A stretch of 64,000 bases of DNA from Pseudovirgaria hyperparasitica (taxonomy: Eukaryota; Ascomycota; Dothideomycetes; Acrospermales; Acrospermaceae), in contig NW_022985575.1 in NCBI RefSeq assembly GCF_010093815.1, positions 124,001-188,000 on the forward strand, given 5' to 3'. This document shows positions 1 to 11,025 of this stretch, piece by piece. Within the stretch, counting starts at the first letter, position 1. The number at the start of each line of letters is the position of its first letter. Position numbers and translations under genes: made by a program. The notes beneath the pieces are model-generated. The model had not been told where the DNA came from, did no database searches, and saw nothing but the letters and a program-made list of their open reading frames with translations.

Positions 1-301
1 CGGTAGCGTTCTTGGGGGAGAAGGACGGGCCGTCGGCGAGGTTGGCGGGGAGGAAGCAGTGGTGGAGAGATGGACAGTCGCCGTTTGGCGTGACGGTGCC
101 CGGGCAGAAGAGCGTGGGAGCATGGCAGAAGGAGTGGTTTGAGGGCGAGAATGGGATGTTGCATTCCGTGTTGATGCGTGCTTGGGACTCCTTGTAGTGC
201 TCGTGGAGTCTGGTTTTGAAGCTGTCTAGGCCGAGGACGGGGAGCGGGTTGAGGAGGTGCAAGAAGAAGACGAGGGCAGTGGTTGTGATGAACCGATGCA
301 T
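1..301 (-). CDS. Secreted cysteine-containing protein, N-terminal part (runs off window)
   Basis: The minus strand opens at an ATG at 301, preceded in frame by a stop (TAA a few codons upstream), and stays open for 100 codons to the window edge. The N-terminus is a clear signal peptide: a basic start (MHRF), a hydrophobic core rich in Thr/Ala/Leu/Phe, and a likely cleavage site near residue 24 (after Val-Leu-Gly). The mature part visible here has five cysteines in about 75 residues and one N-glycosylation-type Asn-His-Ser. I do not recognise the family, and the rest lies outside the window. An extracellular or wall protein is the reasonable reading; a small effector-like protein cannot be judged without the C-terminus. 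Confidence 0.7.
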   Translation of the reverse strand, partial: MHRFITTTALVFFLHLLNPLPVLGLDSFKTRLHEHYKESQARINTECNIPFSPSNHSFCHAPTLFCPGTVTPNGDCPSLHHCFLPANLADGPSFSPKNAT

Positions 302-480
302 GATGATGATTTTGGTGCAGCAAGAATGTTACTGGTGTGTGTGTGTAGAACTGGGAGGGAAGAGGATGTAATGAACAGGAACAAAAAGATGGGAGCATCC
401 TAATCACTTCCAGTCGACGTTGCATCCATCTGGCCATTTTGTGTTTTGTCCAAAGAAAACCCGTTGTACTTGCCTTCCAT

Positions 481-3354
481 TCACCCCTTAAGGTCTGCAA
501 GAGAATCCTTCAGCCGGTCCCAGCCATCTGTTCCTTCCCATGTATCCTTTCCTTTGCCCATGATACCCCTAATCGCACTCCGGGCCTTGAACTTCCAGTC
601 TTTTGCGACGAGCTCTCCATCTCCAGCGCCCAGGCCTTCAGTTCGATCCATCTCACCCAGACTTTGATAGGCATCGACCAAATCGATCGTAGCATCTACG
701 ACAGCATCCCATTGTTTCTCTTCGCTAAACTCCCAGCCAGGTTGACTGGTCACGCACCGCCATGCTTTTTCCTCTGCCTCGAGTGCTCGTGTCGGACGCT
801 TGCGCCAGAGCGCCAGCTTGGAGACAATCTTCCAGAGATGTGCCGACGACGTGATCAACGGGATGACTTTCTCGTCCACGAGTCTGACTACCATCCTCGC
901 GAGGCCCGGTTTGTTTGGGTCATAGCCCAGTCCTCCTTCCTCTTGATCTAGCGCAACGACGTGTCTGACGAGCATTTCAAGGATGGGCGCATCCACACAT
1001 TGCTCGCCAACTGACTTGCCGCGTATCTCGATGATTCGGCCCTGTGCTGTGACCATGTCGTTGTATGAGGGCGGGACAAGTGACGTAGCTACGATAAGCA
1101 CGTTCGCCCAGATCTTGTGGCTTTCGAACTTGAGGGTGGAGGCTCGTTTGAATGCTTTGAGTGCGTCACGGCGATGCTTCTGAGGATCGGACAATGCAGC
1201 TTGTGCAGAATGGTTGGCAGCATCTTCGCCTTCATCATCATCATCCAGTATAGTCGGAGGCATCCGCCTCTCGGTACCATCGGCAGTGACGTCGGGCTCG
1301 ACGTGGATCAAGGCAGCAGCAAGATTACTCCATGCCTCTGCGTCAGTGTCGTCGATTTGAACAGTACGAGAAAAGGCCTCTGCAGCTCTTACGTATTCCT
1401 GTAGTTCGAGAAGAGCGCACCCCATGGCAAACCAGGCGGACTGGTTGATCTGGTTAACCTTGAGCGACTGAGCATAGGCATGAGCAGCTTTTGTAAAGTC
1501 TCTGCCTGCGAAATAGTACTTTCCGAGCGAGCGCTGAGCACGAGCATAGCGGCTTCCAGAGACTTCCCAGGCTGTTTGGTACATGGCAGGGTCTTTGTCA
1601 ATGTCACCAATGATGCAATATAATCGTGGTGCATCAGAGGGTGGTGGAGATCTTGCCTTGCCTTCCCACTTCTCCGTATCTAGATCAGCACTCTCGTCGT
1701 CACCGCTAGTAGCATGGAAAAGCTGTCGTCGTACAACCATCTTAGCTTTGTCTTCGCGCTCTGTTGCGGCCCAGCATAAAGCTGCCTCGGCCCACATCTC
1801 GAGTCGCTCGTATATCTCGAGTGCAGACCTCAAGCCTCCCAGACTGACCCATCTTGAAGCAAGTTCTGCCTCCAGCTCCCATCTTGAGGGAGATGAGAGT
1901 TGGAAGACATACTTCAATCGCTCACTGACAGGAGCAGACTCGGACTCTTTAGCCCTCGGAAGAAAAGTCGAAGACGTGTTCTCTTTGACATCCGTGCTTT
2001 TCCCAGTGGTGGTCTCTGCAATGACTTGATCCACCAATACTTGTAATTGCAGCAGTCCTCGCTCGACGGTGCGTGATCTATAGCCCTCTACACGACTGCG
2101 CACGAGCAAGGCCTGTGTATATACCTGCCAATTCGAGCTCCCTCCCTCGAGTACACGAGTGGCGTATGGTAGAGTCTCTTCTCGCGTCAAGCCGTCTGCA
2201 GGAGACGTGTTCGTTATTGACGATGCAAGAGCAAGTAGGATGATGGAGTCGAAAGGGTCGAGTAGGGGTTGCTTCTCAGGGTCCAAATCTCTCAGGGCTT
2301 TCGGCAGAGATTCGTCACTGACAATATCAGTCATCGATGTCGGCTTCTTAGTAAACGAGATGGATTCCAGAAGGGTGTCGTCGTTGAGATCGAGGTTGTC
2401 TGGCCGCTTCGATGCTGTTGCTGCTGTTGCGTCTGTGCCATTTGCAGGCATCTCGGTCGAACTGCCACTTGGTAGACTTCTTGCGAGCACCACAAGCTGG
2501 CTCGTGTCTTTTTGCTGCCACTTTGTCCGCTTTCCGAGCAGTCCAGTAAGCGCAAACTCGAAGCCTCGTTCCTTAGTTGCGAGTTCCAGGTCTTCGCGAG
2601 CCAGCTTGTCCAGTCCATGATGGGTATGGATGGTGGCTTTCTCCAGCAAGAAAGCCACTCGTAATTCGTGTACACTGTTGACTGGCAAGGTGCCTAGTTG
2701 ATTCTCAAGCTCGTCGAGTCGCTCGAATATAGCTTTCTGCAGGGTAGGCGCGGGTTCTGACAGTAGCTTTTGGTGCCAAAAGTCTAGCCTCAAGCGCGCC
2801 CAAGGGAAGCTTTTTACATTCTGCGCAATGGGTGGGCATGACAAAATTGTTTTCGCCAGACAAAACAACTCTATGTTGGGCGTCAGGCGGTATGCAGCCT
2901 CTCCGTCGACAGAGAGCGAGGTTATAAGCTGCCGTCGAGTCCTTTCGACTTCAGACTTGGCTTTCTCATCTGCACTCGAAAGTAGGGTAAAGTCCAGTGG
3001 AGGACCAGTTACATTGCCTTGTAGAAAAGCACCAAACGCTGCAAGTCCAATGACGAAGTAAAGATGCTGCTGATATGCGGGGCTTTGCTCAATGCTGTCA
3101 GGAGGGGATTTCCTGTCTCCTAGAATGGCCTCGAGGCGGCATAGCACATAGTCACTCCAAAGTGGGAAATCCGATATCTGAATATCCTTCGTGTTGTCCT
3201 GTCCTCGAATGTCGCCAAGTAGCACCTTGGCGTGCTCGCTTTCGAGTAGTGTTTTGTAGTCGCCATTCTCCAGAGTTTCGAGATGCTTTTCAAGAGCGCC
3301 GCTTAGCTCTTCGGGCAGAGTTTGCCGTATATACTGTATTATGATATCAGCCAT
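481..3354 (-). CDS. EMW1: TPR-repeat protein, EMW1/TTC27 family
   Basis: One uninterrupted frame of 957 codons. The central to C-terminal half carries tetratricopeptide repeats in the arrangement typical of yeast Emw1 and animal TTC27: a conserved SRYARAQRSLGKYYF segment, then an AWFAMGCALLELQEY repeat and an AEAWSNLAAALI repeat, roughly residues 590-720. An N-terminal helical region (LPLWSDYVLCRLEAILGD-like) is also family-typical. Emw1 is essential in yeast and linked to cell-wall integrity; the molecular role is poorly defined, probably chaperone or scaffold-like. The start is placed at the ATG at 3354, giving MADII; another in-frame ATG at 3513 would add 53 residues of unlike composition and is less likely. 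An acidic insert between repeats (DDDDEGED) is low-complexity. The stop is TGA at 481-483. Confidence 0.88.
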   Translation of the reverse strand: MADIIIQYIRQTLPEELSGALEKHLETLENGDYKTLLESEHAKVLLGDIRGQDNTKDIQISDFPLWSDYVLCRLEAILGDRKSPPDSIEQSPAYQQHLYFVIGLAAFGAFLQGNVTGPPLDFTLLSSADEKAKSEVERTRRQLITSLSVDGEAAYRLTPNIELFCLAKTILSCPPIAQNVKSFPWARLRLDFWHQKLLSEPAPTLQKAIFERLDELENQLGTLPVNSVHELRVAFLLEKATIHTHHGLDKLAREDLELATKERGFEFALTGLLGKRTKWQQKDTSQLVVLARSLPSGSSTEMPANGTDATAATASKRPDNLDLNDDTLLESISFTKKPTSMTDIVSDESLPKALRDLDPEKQPLLDPFDSIILLALASSITNTSPADGLTREETLPYATRVLEGGSSNWQVYTQALLVRSRVEGYRSRTVERGLLQLQVLVDQVIAETTTGKSTDVKENTSSTFLPRAKESESAPVSERLKYVFQLSSPSRWELEAELASRWVSLGGLRSALEIYERLEMWAEAALCWAATEREDKAKMVVRRQLFHATSGDDESADLDTEKWEGKARSPPPSDAPRLYCIIGDIDKDPAMYQTAWEVSGSRYARAQRSLGKYYFAGRDFTKAAHAYAQSLKVNQINQSAWFAMGCALLELQEYVRAAEAFSRTVQIDDTDAEAWSNLAAALIHVEPDVTADGTERRMPPTILDDDDEGEDAANHSAQAALSDPQKHRRDALKAFKRASTLKFESHKIWANVLIVATSLVPPSYNDMVTAQGRIIEIRGKSVGEQCVDAPILEMLVRHVVALDQEEGGLGYDPNKPGLARMVVRLVDEKVIPLITSSAHLWKIVSKLALWRKRPTRALEAEEKAWRCVTSQPGWEFSEEKQWDAVVDATIDLVDAYQSLGEMDRTEGLGAGDGELVAKDWKFKARSAIRGIMGKGKDTWEGTDGWDRLKDSLADLKG

Positions 3355-3697
3355 ATCACTGCTGCCTACTTTCCGGGAGAAATAACAACAGATTTTAATT
3401 CTGGCACAAATTTTCACGTATTGATATTGTGAACTTGTGACAATTTTATCATTGTTAATGCCGAGGAAAGACCGATGAGTGGTATGGCACGTGGTTTGGT
3501 GCGGAGTATTCATTAGGACATCGTTAATTACGACACCGCAACATCATCGTCGACAGTGATAATTCATGTCTAAATCCGGAGACGTCCATCACGCCATCAA
3601 CCGAATGATCTAGTTTGATAGGATACACGAAGCAGGTATGTACAAATAGTGCAAGAGGCTTTCAACAAGCATTGTGGCTAGGGTATCAAAGAATCCT
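3355..3697. other. Short intergenic region
   Basis: This separates the TPR gene start from the end of the glycine-zipper gene (both minus strand). It should hold the promoter of the TPR gene and the 3' UTR of the next one. I see no RNA gene or repeat in it. Confidence 0.5.
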
Positions 3698-4586
3698 TTA
3701 GTCGGAGTCACTACTGGACGATGAGCTGCTGCTGCCTCCTCCGCGACTACGTGAGCGGTGCTTCTTGTGATGGCCATGGCCATGGTGTGCGGCCAGTCCA
3801 CCAAGAGCTGCAGACCCTGCATATCCACTACCGTGGCTGCCATGGGAGTGTTTATGCTTGTGCTCCTTGCCGTGCTTCTTCTTCTTCTTGTGCCTGGGTT
3901 TGTTAGTTGGACACGTTACAGAAAGGGCAGGTGTGCGTACTTGTCATGGCTGTTCTCCAGGACGTTTGCACCTATGGCACCCGCGACAATACCTCCGATG
4001 GTCCCTAGCGCACCACCGCCCAGCTTGTGGCCTGCAAAAGCGCCGAGGGCGCCGCCTCCAAGCGTCGCACCAAGACCGCGCTCGCCATCTTGAGCACCTC
4101 CGGGTCCGTATGCGCCAGGCGCTTGATCTTGATGACCGTAGCCTGGTTGGCCATGTTGTTGCTGGCCATACGGAGGCTGGCCGTGAGGTTGGCCCTGAGG
4201 CGGGTATGGAGAAGGACCACGGTCTTGCTCGTGGTTGTAGGGAGCTACTTGCTGGTGCTGCTGGTAGTCTTGCTGATAGCCCGGCTGCTGAGGTGGATAG
4301 CCTTGTTGCTGGTGCTGCTGATACGAGTCATGCTGTGGAGGATAGCCGCCCTTGGGAAGAAGTCAGCTTTGAGCAACTTGAAGTCATTCAACATAGACAG
4401 ACATACCTGCTGAGGTGGGTAGGGGTTTCCGCCGCCGTATTGATCGTGAGGCGGCTGGTATTGCTGCTGAGGGGCAGGCGAACCATACTGGTTGCCTGGG
4501 TTGTAGCCGTAGTCAGGAGGAGGTTGCTGCTGGTGCTGGCCGTAGCCTCCTCCACCACCTCCACCGTAGTAGTCGTTATTCGACAT
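3698..4586 (-). CDS. Gly/Gln/Pro-rich protein with glycine-zipper segment
   Basis: Three exons: 4407-4586, 3941-4350 and 3698-3893. The introns 4351-4406 (56 nt, GTATGT...AAG) and 3894-3940 (47 nt, GTACGC with a CTAAC branch site and CAG end) join in phase, giving 261 residues. The N-terminal half is low-complexity (Gly7 run, many Tyr-Gly, Pro-Pro-Gln and Gln repeats). The middle is a glycine zipper (LGGGALGAFAGHKLGGGALG followed by GGIVAGAIGANV, about residues 150-190), which can form a paired membrane-embedded hairpin. The tail is a Lys/His-rich stretch, HGHGHH and an octa-serine acidic end (SSSSSSSSDSD). Proteins of this layout are common and unnamed in Pezizomycotina; the zipper suggests membrane association. 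No enzymatic motif is seen. Confidence 0.8.
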
Positions 4587-7500
4587 TGTCTAGAATCTGC
4601 TACACTGGATATGTGTGATGTTGTTCGAAGTGGCCGTCGGTAGGGTGTATAGGTTACAGTGAGAGGATTGATAGAGATACTGGAGCTAGACGAGAGGGAA
4701 TGGTGAGACGGAGCGGGGGGAGGGGTGGCTAGAATAGCTCAGGGCTGAAGTGCTGGGTATATATATATGTATAGCTTACACCGTGGACAGTACACCGATG
4801 GTTTAGTCACGCTACCTGGCTAATTAGCTCATTCACATCCAGGCATGATGAGCTGCGGTGTTTGACGGTTCTGCGGTAAGACGGCAGCCTCAGGCTCTGA
4901 TCGACCTATGACGTGCAGCTGTTCGGGCCACTTTTTGCTGTTTCGGCCACACTCGCCCGAATTTGCGGCGTAGAGTGTGGCTGAGCGGCACTGAGCACAC
5001 GTGTCTTTCGGCTGTGCGCGACGGAGTGAATATACTTGTTATGGTTACTATAGCTATAGTAGTAGTAGTTCGCAACAGCTTTTGCGACCAGACGTAGAAT
5101 AGTCATCCAGTGTGGCAAACAGCATAAACACGTGACTGCAATGTACCTGAAGATCATGACGACCGCACCGCACCGCCTTGGACTGTTGGATACGAGATAC
5201 GAGAGCCCCTCCATGCACGTGATCTCCTCCATCCCGACCGAATTTGAATGTCCCTCCACGACCACTCTCCTAATCATCCAACATACCATCCATCTCGCGA
5301 AGCTCCTACTTATGCATTCAATTCAATGATGCACTCAACACTGACATCACTCATGGCGCTGTCTTAGTAGGATGCAGTCACTAATGAGATACCAAGACCA
5401 TGACACCAGGCACGTATCAGATTTCTGTCAGTCTAATCTAAGCATAACCAGACTCCTACTTCATTGTCTCGAGGTCTCATTAGATCAGCAGGAGCCAGTG
5501 TAGAGCTTCTGAGAAATGATAATATGCTACACAAATTCTCAAGTCCAGCTTGATAGACACCAGACTGCAAACATACCCTTGTCAGAAAACCATCTGACCT
5601 TTTCGGAGACAGGGCGCAAGTTCAAGGAACCTTGAAGTAGAGGAATCGACAGATGGAGAGATTCATGTCTCAGATAGCAAGATTCTCTCATCCTGTAGCA
5701 GTAGAGACACCAATATGTTCCTACGTAAGGAAAGTAGGTATAGTAGAAGTGGGCATAGGTCGGGGAAGTTGTCTTTAAGTGATCTGACGAGGAAGGAGCT
5801 GTCTTCCGCAGTACTATTCCTAAGAAGCTCCTTCCCTATGAGAGTAGTATACACACTACATTCCGTAAGTGTGGGCTATCTACTGAAAGAGCTCTTTATG
5901 GTTACCACGTTAGCCTCTCGCTCGAATCGTGTTATTTCGATATCTGATTCTTTAATACGCTTCAAATGATAGCTGGGCATTAGCATCGAGCTGAAGAGTT
6001 GGATTCTAGCATTGTGTGGATACTCATGACAGTTCGAGGCGTGGATCGAACAGAGCGCATTTTACTAGGGTTTGCGAGAGTATTAAGCGCAATCATGGCT
6101 TGCATCTACAAAACGTATCGGATGTTGTTAGTGGTCATGAGATATGAGTACCAAACCCTTGTCCAATCATCTGGCAATTTAATACCCAGATCCCACAGTG
6201 AAGATGTCCTTGCACGCCGGCAATGAACAACCGTATCGAAAAAGTGGCTTGATCCTAACACTACATTCTGCGCCCATACAGAACCATAGATCTCGTCGTG
6301 ACTGTTACTGTTGTTAGACCCTCGATCAAGCTCGCCACACCGCCATGACAAGTGCGAAGCTATATAAACAATAGACGAGACCCCTCTTATATGTCAACCA
6401 GATCAACGCCCCCAAGACAGCAATCTGACAGCAATAGGATCCCGAGATCCTGCATAATCTAGATCAATTCAGCCGCTATATAAACACTTCGTATCTAGGT
6501 AGAATCTGGGCACTAGGGCGCATGGGAATTCCGGCCGGCCGGGCCCCATGCGTCGTCGATCCGGCCCCATCCATCCACAACGGCAACTCCGAGCCGCAAG
6601 TGGAGTCACTATCACTTTTGGATTGTGTATTTTAACCTTTCACGCCTGACTACTACCACCGAGGGCCAAGACGACAAATGAGAGGCGACTGTATTCCAGA
6701 AGATATGTAGTTCGATTAGAACATTGCGTAACATCATGTCAAGTGGTGTACATATATGTAAATTCGATCGTCCAGCGCCTGCATGAACATGAATGATTCC
6801 GTGATTATAGTCTGCATGTCAAAGTATTTACGTGCAGCTAATAGATCTCGCGAGAGTCGTATGCTGTTCTTGCCCGTGATCCCGTATCCTTCAGATTAGC
6901 CCCTGAGCTAGCACGATTCCGAACTATTGCGTTGTTGACCGGCTGCAGAGTGACAGCGAATCGTACGTAGCTCTGCGTATTACTTTTGGGTTGTCTGATC
7001 ATGTCCAAGCTACACTGCTACAGGTGGATCTCGATTAATGATCGATTAACAAGCAATGCTGATGAGAGGCGGCGGAAGGACGTCCGTCCTACGCGCTGCG
7101 CTCGCGGCTCGTGTACAACTGTTGCCTAGAGCAAACACCAGTAGTGATTGCCCGGAGGGACCAGCAACTGCCAACTCTGCATTACACCCGTGATATTGCA
7201 ATTGTGCTTACAAACCATGTGTTGACATCCATGGATACTATATGAACAGATTCCAAGTTCTGCTACGAGGTTAAGTTAGAGCTACTGTCTGTCATGTTAT
7301 CTAAGAGAAGCCAGCAGGGCGTGGCAGATGGAATTGCGTGCATGCCGCAGTAAAGTAGATCTGTCGTTCTTATCCACGAGTACCATTCTGTTGGCTTTCA
7401 ACGTCTCCGATATCAGTATTGTCATACCTACACTGCCTGTGGAAGCCTCACGTGCCCTCTGTGTACAGCAAGGCTCTACATCAGCTCCAAATGGTCACTC

Positions 7501-10500
7501 GTCCGGTCAGACAAGGTGGGTGTCGGTGGCACTCTTTCCTATGAATCAACAAGACCAGAATTGTGCTGCGGACCACGAGATATGTGATTGAGTGAAGGAT
7601 ACACCAATCTGCGCTAGCGTCGTAGTTTGGTTTAAGTATATATATAGGCTCAATAAATCATGTTGTGCAGTCGCCATCCGATATTAAGGGTGGTGCTTGT
7701 CATGACCATGCCAGAGGCAACACGGCGCAAGATATTCAAGTCAGAAATGGGCATGTGAGAAATGAGATGGCTTAATTCGGACGTCGTGGTTGCACAGAGA
7801 TGTACAAGACTTCTCAAATATGGTGTCGGCGACCAATCATGGGTTCTGTCGGAACGGGATTCGAAAATATTCTTTTCTTGTACAACATTTGATCCGACAT
7901 GGTAGCAGAGCGCATCGTGAGGTGGCTTGAATCTTTTACGTGGGCACAACAACCACTCGTTAAGTGGCGTGCTCACGTCCATCGACAGGAACCGGTTCTT
8001 CAAGCATCTGACAGAACGCATACAGCTCAGATGCACGTATTAGTTTGATGGAGGCAAAGAATTCAGTGGTCAGCGGAGCCACGGACCGGAGGCTGGTCTG
8101 CCGGTGTCTAGTTCTCGAGGTGGTATTGCCACCGAATGTTTCCTACAGAGATCTACAGCCGTGTCAAACAAGGTGGAAAACACGGATTTGCATAAAGACC
8201 TGCCACTATTCATCCAGGCCACATATGCTGGAGTTGACCGTATATATTCATACGCCGGGCCATGGACAGCACGAAAATAAGGTTAATTCGGAGCCTAGGA
8301 CACCGTTGAATGACATGAATGGTGGAATTGGGCGAAAGCGAGAGCTGTAAGGGTACGTACGCTGACTTACGTTGCTGACGCGATCGACAGAGACGTACGA
8401 ATCTCAGACGGCGTGCTCATATAATACGACACAGTCAGGCGGTCTCGCATACTCGGAGTCTGGCATCACTAGTGATGGCCAGTCGTGCTTTGAAAGCGCC
8501 ATACGAGGTAGTTCGTACAGGCTGTGAGCAGCATATAATAATACCAGGCCGTAGCACAGGCTGTAGTGTCTCCGGACGAATCAGCCAAGGCTTCATGGGG
8601 TGGCTGACGGATGGAGCTGAAGAGGCTGAAGATGACCGTGCGTTGGAAGGGGAAGGCCTCACGCGCGCGTATTGCGGCGGATTGGACGACAGACAGGAGG
8701 AGTACAATGGTCAGCGAGCGTAAGCGGATATTGGTCGATGATTGGCATCCGTCTATACGGCTAGACGGGGCTGATGTTATTAAGGACTGTGGAGAAGAGA
8801 GGCGTAGAGCAGTAGTGTAGACCGACTGACTGATTGACACGCGACGGCGATTCCAGTCTAATCATCATCCGCAGTGACTGTGAGATGGGTTGCAGGCGCG
8901 TACGGAGGACTCGTGGACAAAGTCGAGGAGCGTTTGGTGGTACGAATGGTGATATATATATAAGAATATATCAATTCTGTGTCTGTGTGAGGAGGAGTGA
9001 GGGAGGGGAGAAGGATGAGGAAGAGGAGGAAGAGAAGGAGGAGGTGGAAGAGGGAAGTAATTAGTTGGTGGGGTTAGGGCGTGTTTGACGGCAAGGAGGT
9101 CCCTAAAATAGCTGCCCCCCCTGCCCATGAATAGCGCGGTGCCAGCCCATGATTTAGCGAGGATCCCCCCCAAAAACAGCCCAAGATCCCCGCCCAGAGC
9201 CCCCAACTTTGGCCCCAGTCAGCCCTTCCCGCCCCGACAGTGCGGTTGTTGTTATCATTCATTTCCAAGACTGTTCACTTTGAGCTGTCGTCTAAACACT
9301 GGGTAGCAGAAGACAGCCAGTATTATACACACTTCCACTCCCAAATCGTCTCTCCCATTCTCGCGCGCCTCACACAGCCCTCTATTCTACTTCCATCACG
9401 CATTTGCTATACTAATCCCTAATCATAGCCTCCTTACTTGTTCTCGTCTTCGTCATCGTCTTGGCTTCGTCCGGCCTTCTTTTTGCTTGCTATGGTCGTT
9501 CCGAATTGCCTCACATACACCGTTGCACAGGTTATGCCATGCCAAATCGAGTACTTAACCTTACGCACTTCCGATAATAGCTGCTCGCCCGTGCTGCATC
9601 GGCGCGCTTCTCTTTGTTTGCTCGACTTCGCTGCCTGTCAACGCGCGAGTTTACTATGCCTCTTTCGTCACCAAGGCCCCCCCCCCTCCCCCCCCCAGTA
9701 GCCTGTTTGTTCCAACGCGCTCCTGAGGCGAAGCTTAGTAGAAGAGCATGGGCTGCCTTGAGGGAGGCACTCGCAATTTATCTACTTGGCCTTGCTAATG
9801 GCTCATCGTAGAGCTGATGAGCAGGCGGACTTCTCGGATCAGGCACCGCTGTCATCCCGATCTATGGCGGCAGCGTAATTCGTACACCATTCATATAACC
9901 TCTTTAGTCTCTATCGCCTGTCCTTCTAGTTGATCTCTTGTCTGTTCCGGCTGCCGAAAATATCATCTCCCTGGTCCTCGATTATAGGTCTTCATCCTCG
10001 TGCTGGTATATACGACTCATCCTTACGATAAATCCCTTGTGGACTCCATACTTCTTCCTACATCTGCCTTGTAGGCTGTCATCCCTCACTTGACATCTCC
10101 CCACTGGACCTGCAGACGGTTTCACTCGGCCATCGAACGTGACTCAACGCTGTACGAATCCTGGGAGCCGTCTAGGAGGTTCAGAGTCAACAATCGATCT
10201 CTCCTATCTACTTTCCACACATCCATACTGCAGTGTCCCTTGCTCCTGGGCTCCGTCAGATAGCAACGACTAGAGTTTGTATCAATATCTATTTTCCACG
10301 ATCCTGAATTGTATCGAGGCCATAAAGGAATACCGTTAGCGGACTCACTGTTGTGAACGATAAGGCATAAGCATTCTTGGGATCCACTTTGTTCATAACC
10401 AAGGTTAGAGACAAATCTCAGACATTTCTCATCGTTCGCTTTCATAAGACATACCGACCATTGAGACACTGGCGGGCGTATCTGACCAAGCTTGCCATCC

Positions 10501-11025
10501 TCAGCATTATTTCTCATCGAAGAATGTACCTACTGACTCAACATAGGCACCAGTCCGTATCAATCTTGGCCTTGGACACTCAGAACCTGTATTGACTACC
10601 TTTACCTTGGTCATTGCGTAAGTATTGCTGTACAAAGAGCAGTTTTGAAGACCTTCTGTGTTCAAAACCACTTCAACTTGGACCATCGTCACATCAGATT
10701 TACATGTCAACCGCTCTGCTGTGTGTAGTTGGAGTTACTTAATAGCGGCACACTCGATCGAGAGCTGAATACCGGATATCTTCGAGTCTTCAGTCATTAC
10801 ACGACGACACACGACGTATTCACGGCGACAATCTATAATATTTGACTGGTAATTTCAAAGCAGTTCCATAGCTTTAGTCAGTATACGCGAGGTATCAAAC
10901 CACCACTTGGCACATAATCGTTCATCTCCAGTCGTCAAACTGGCTCTCGTGCAAGGACGAGTCCTTCAGGCAAGTGGTCCCTGACTCCTTGCTGCGCTGC
11001 CTCGACCACGTCGGCAGCTTGGGCG
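4587..11025. promoter_or_regulatory. 6.4 kb gene-poor region upstream of the MedA-type regulator
   Basis: No frame here has the length, domain content or splice logic of a gene; the open frames are short and overlap on both strands. There are purine tracts and long C runs (near 9115-9125, 9166-9174 and 9670-9701), TATATA tracts (near 4760, 7640 and 8950), and pyrimidine-rich DNA from about 9360 onward that resembles a fungal promoter and leader. MedA-type regulators in other fungi have unusually long leaders with small upstream frames, so part of this DNA is probably promoter and 5' UTR of the gene at 11026. No tRNA was recognised. Confidence 0.45.
8987..9058. repeat. Purine-rich (GA/GGA) tract
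   Basis: About 70 nt almost purely of G and A on the plus strand, made of GGA and GAA units. Tracts of this kind are frequent in fungal promoters and can exclude nucleosomes or adopt triplex structure; a function here is inference. Confidence 0.6.

Noticed and set aside
439-951. 170-codon plus-strand frame
   Set aside because: It lies wholly antisense to the well-supported TPR gene.
3355-3513. 53-residue N-terminal extension of the TPR protein
   Set aside because: The frame and an ATG exist, but the composition (Cys/His/Thr/Tyr) is unlike the family and the MADII start fits homologues better.
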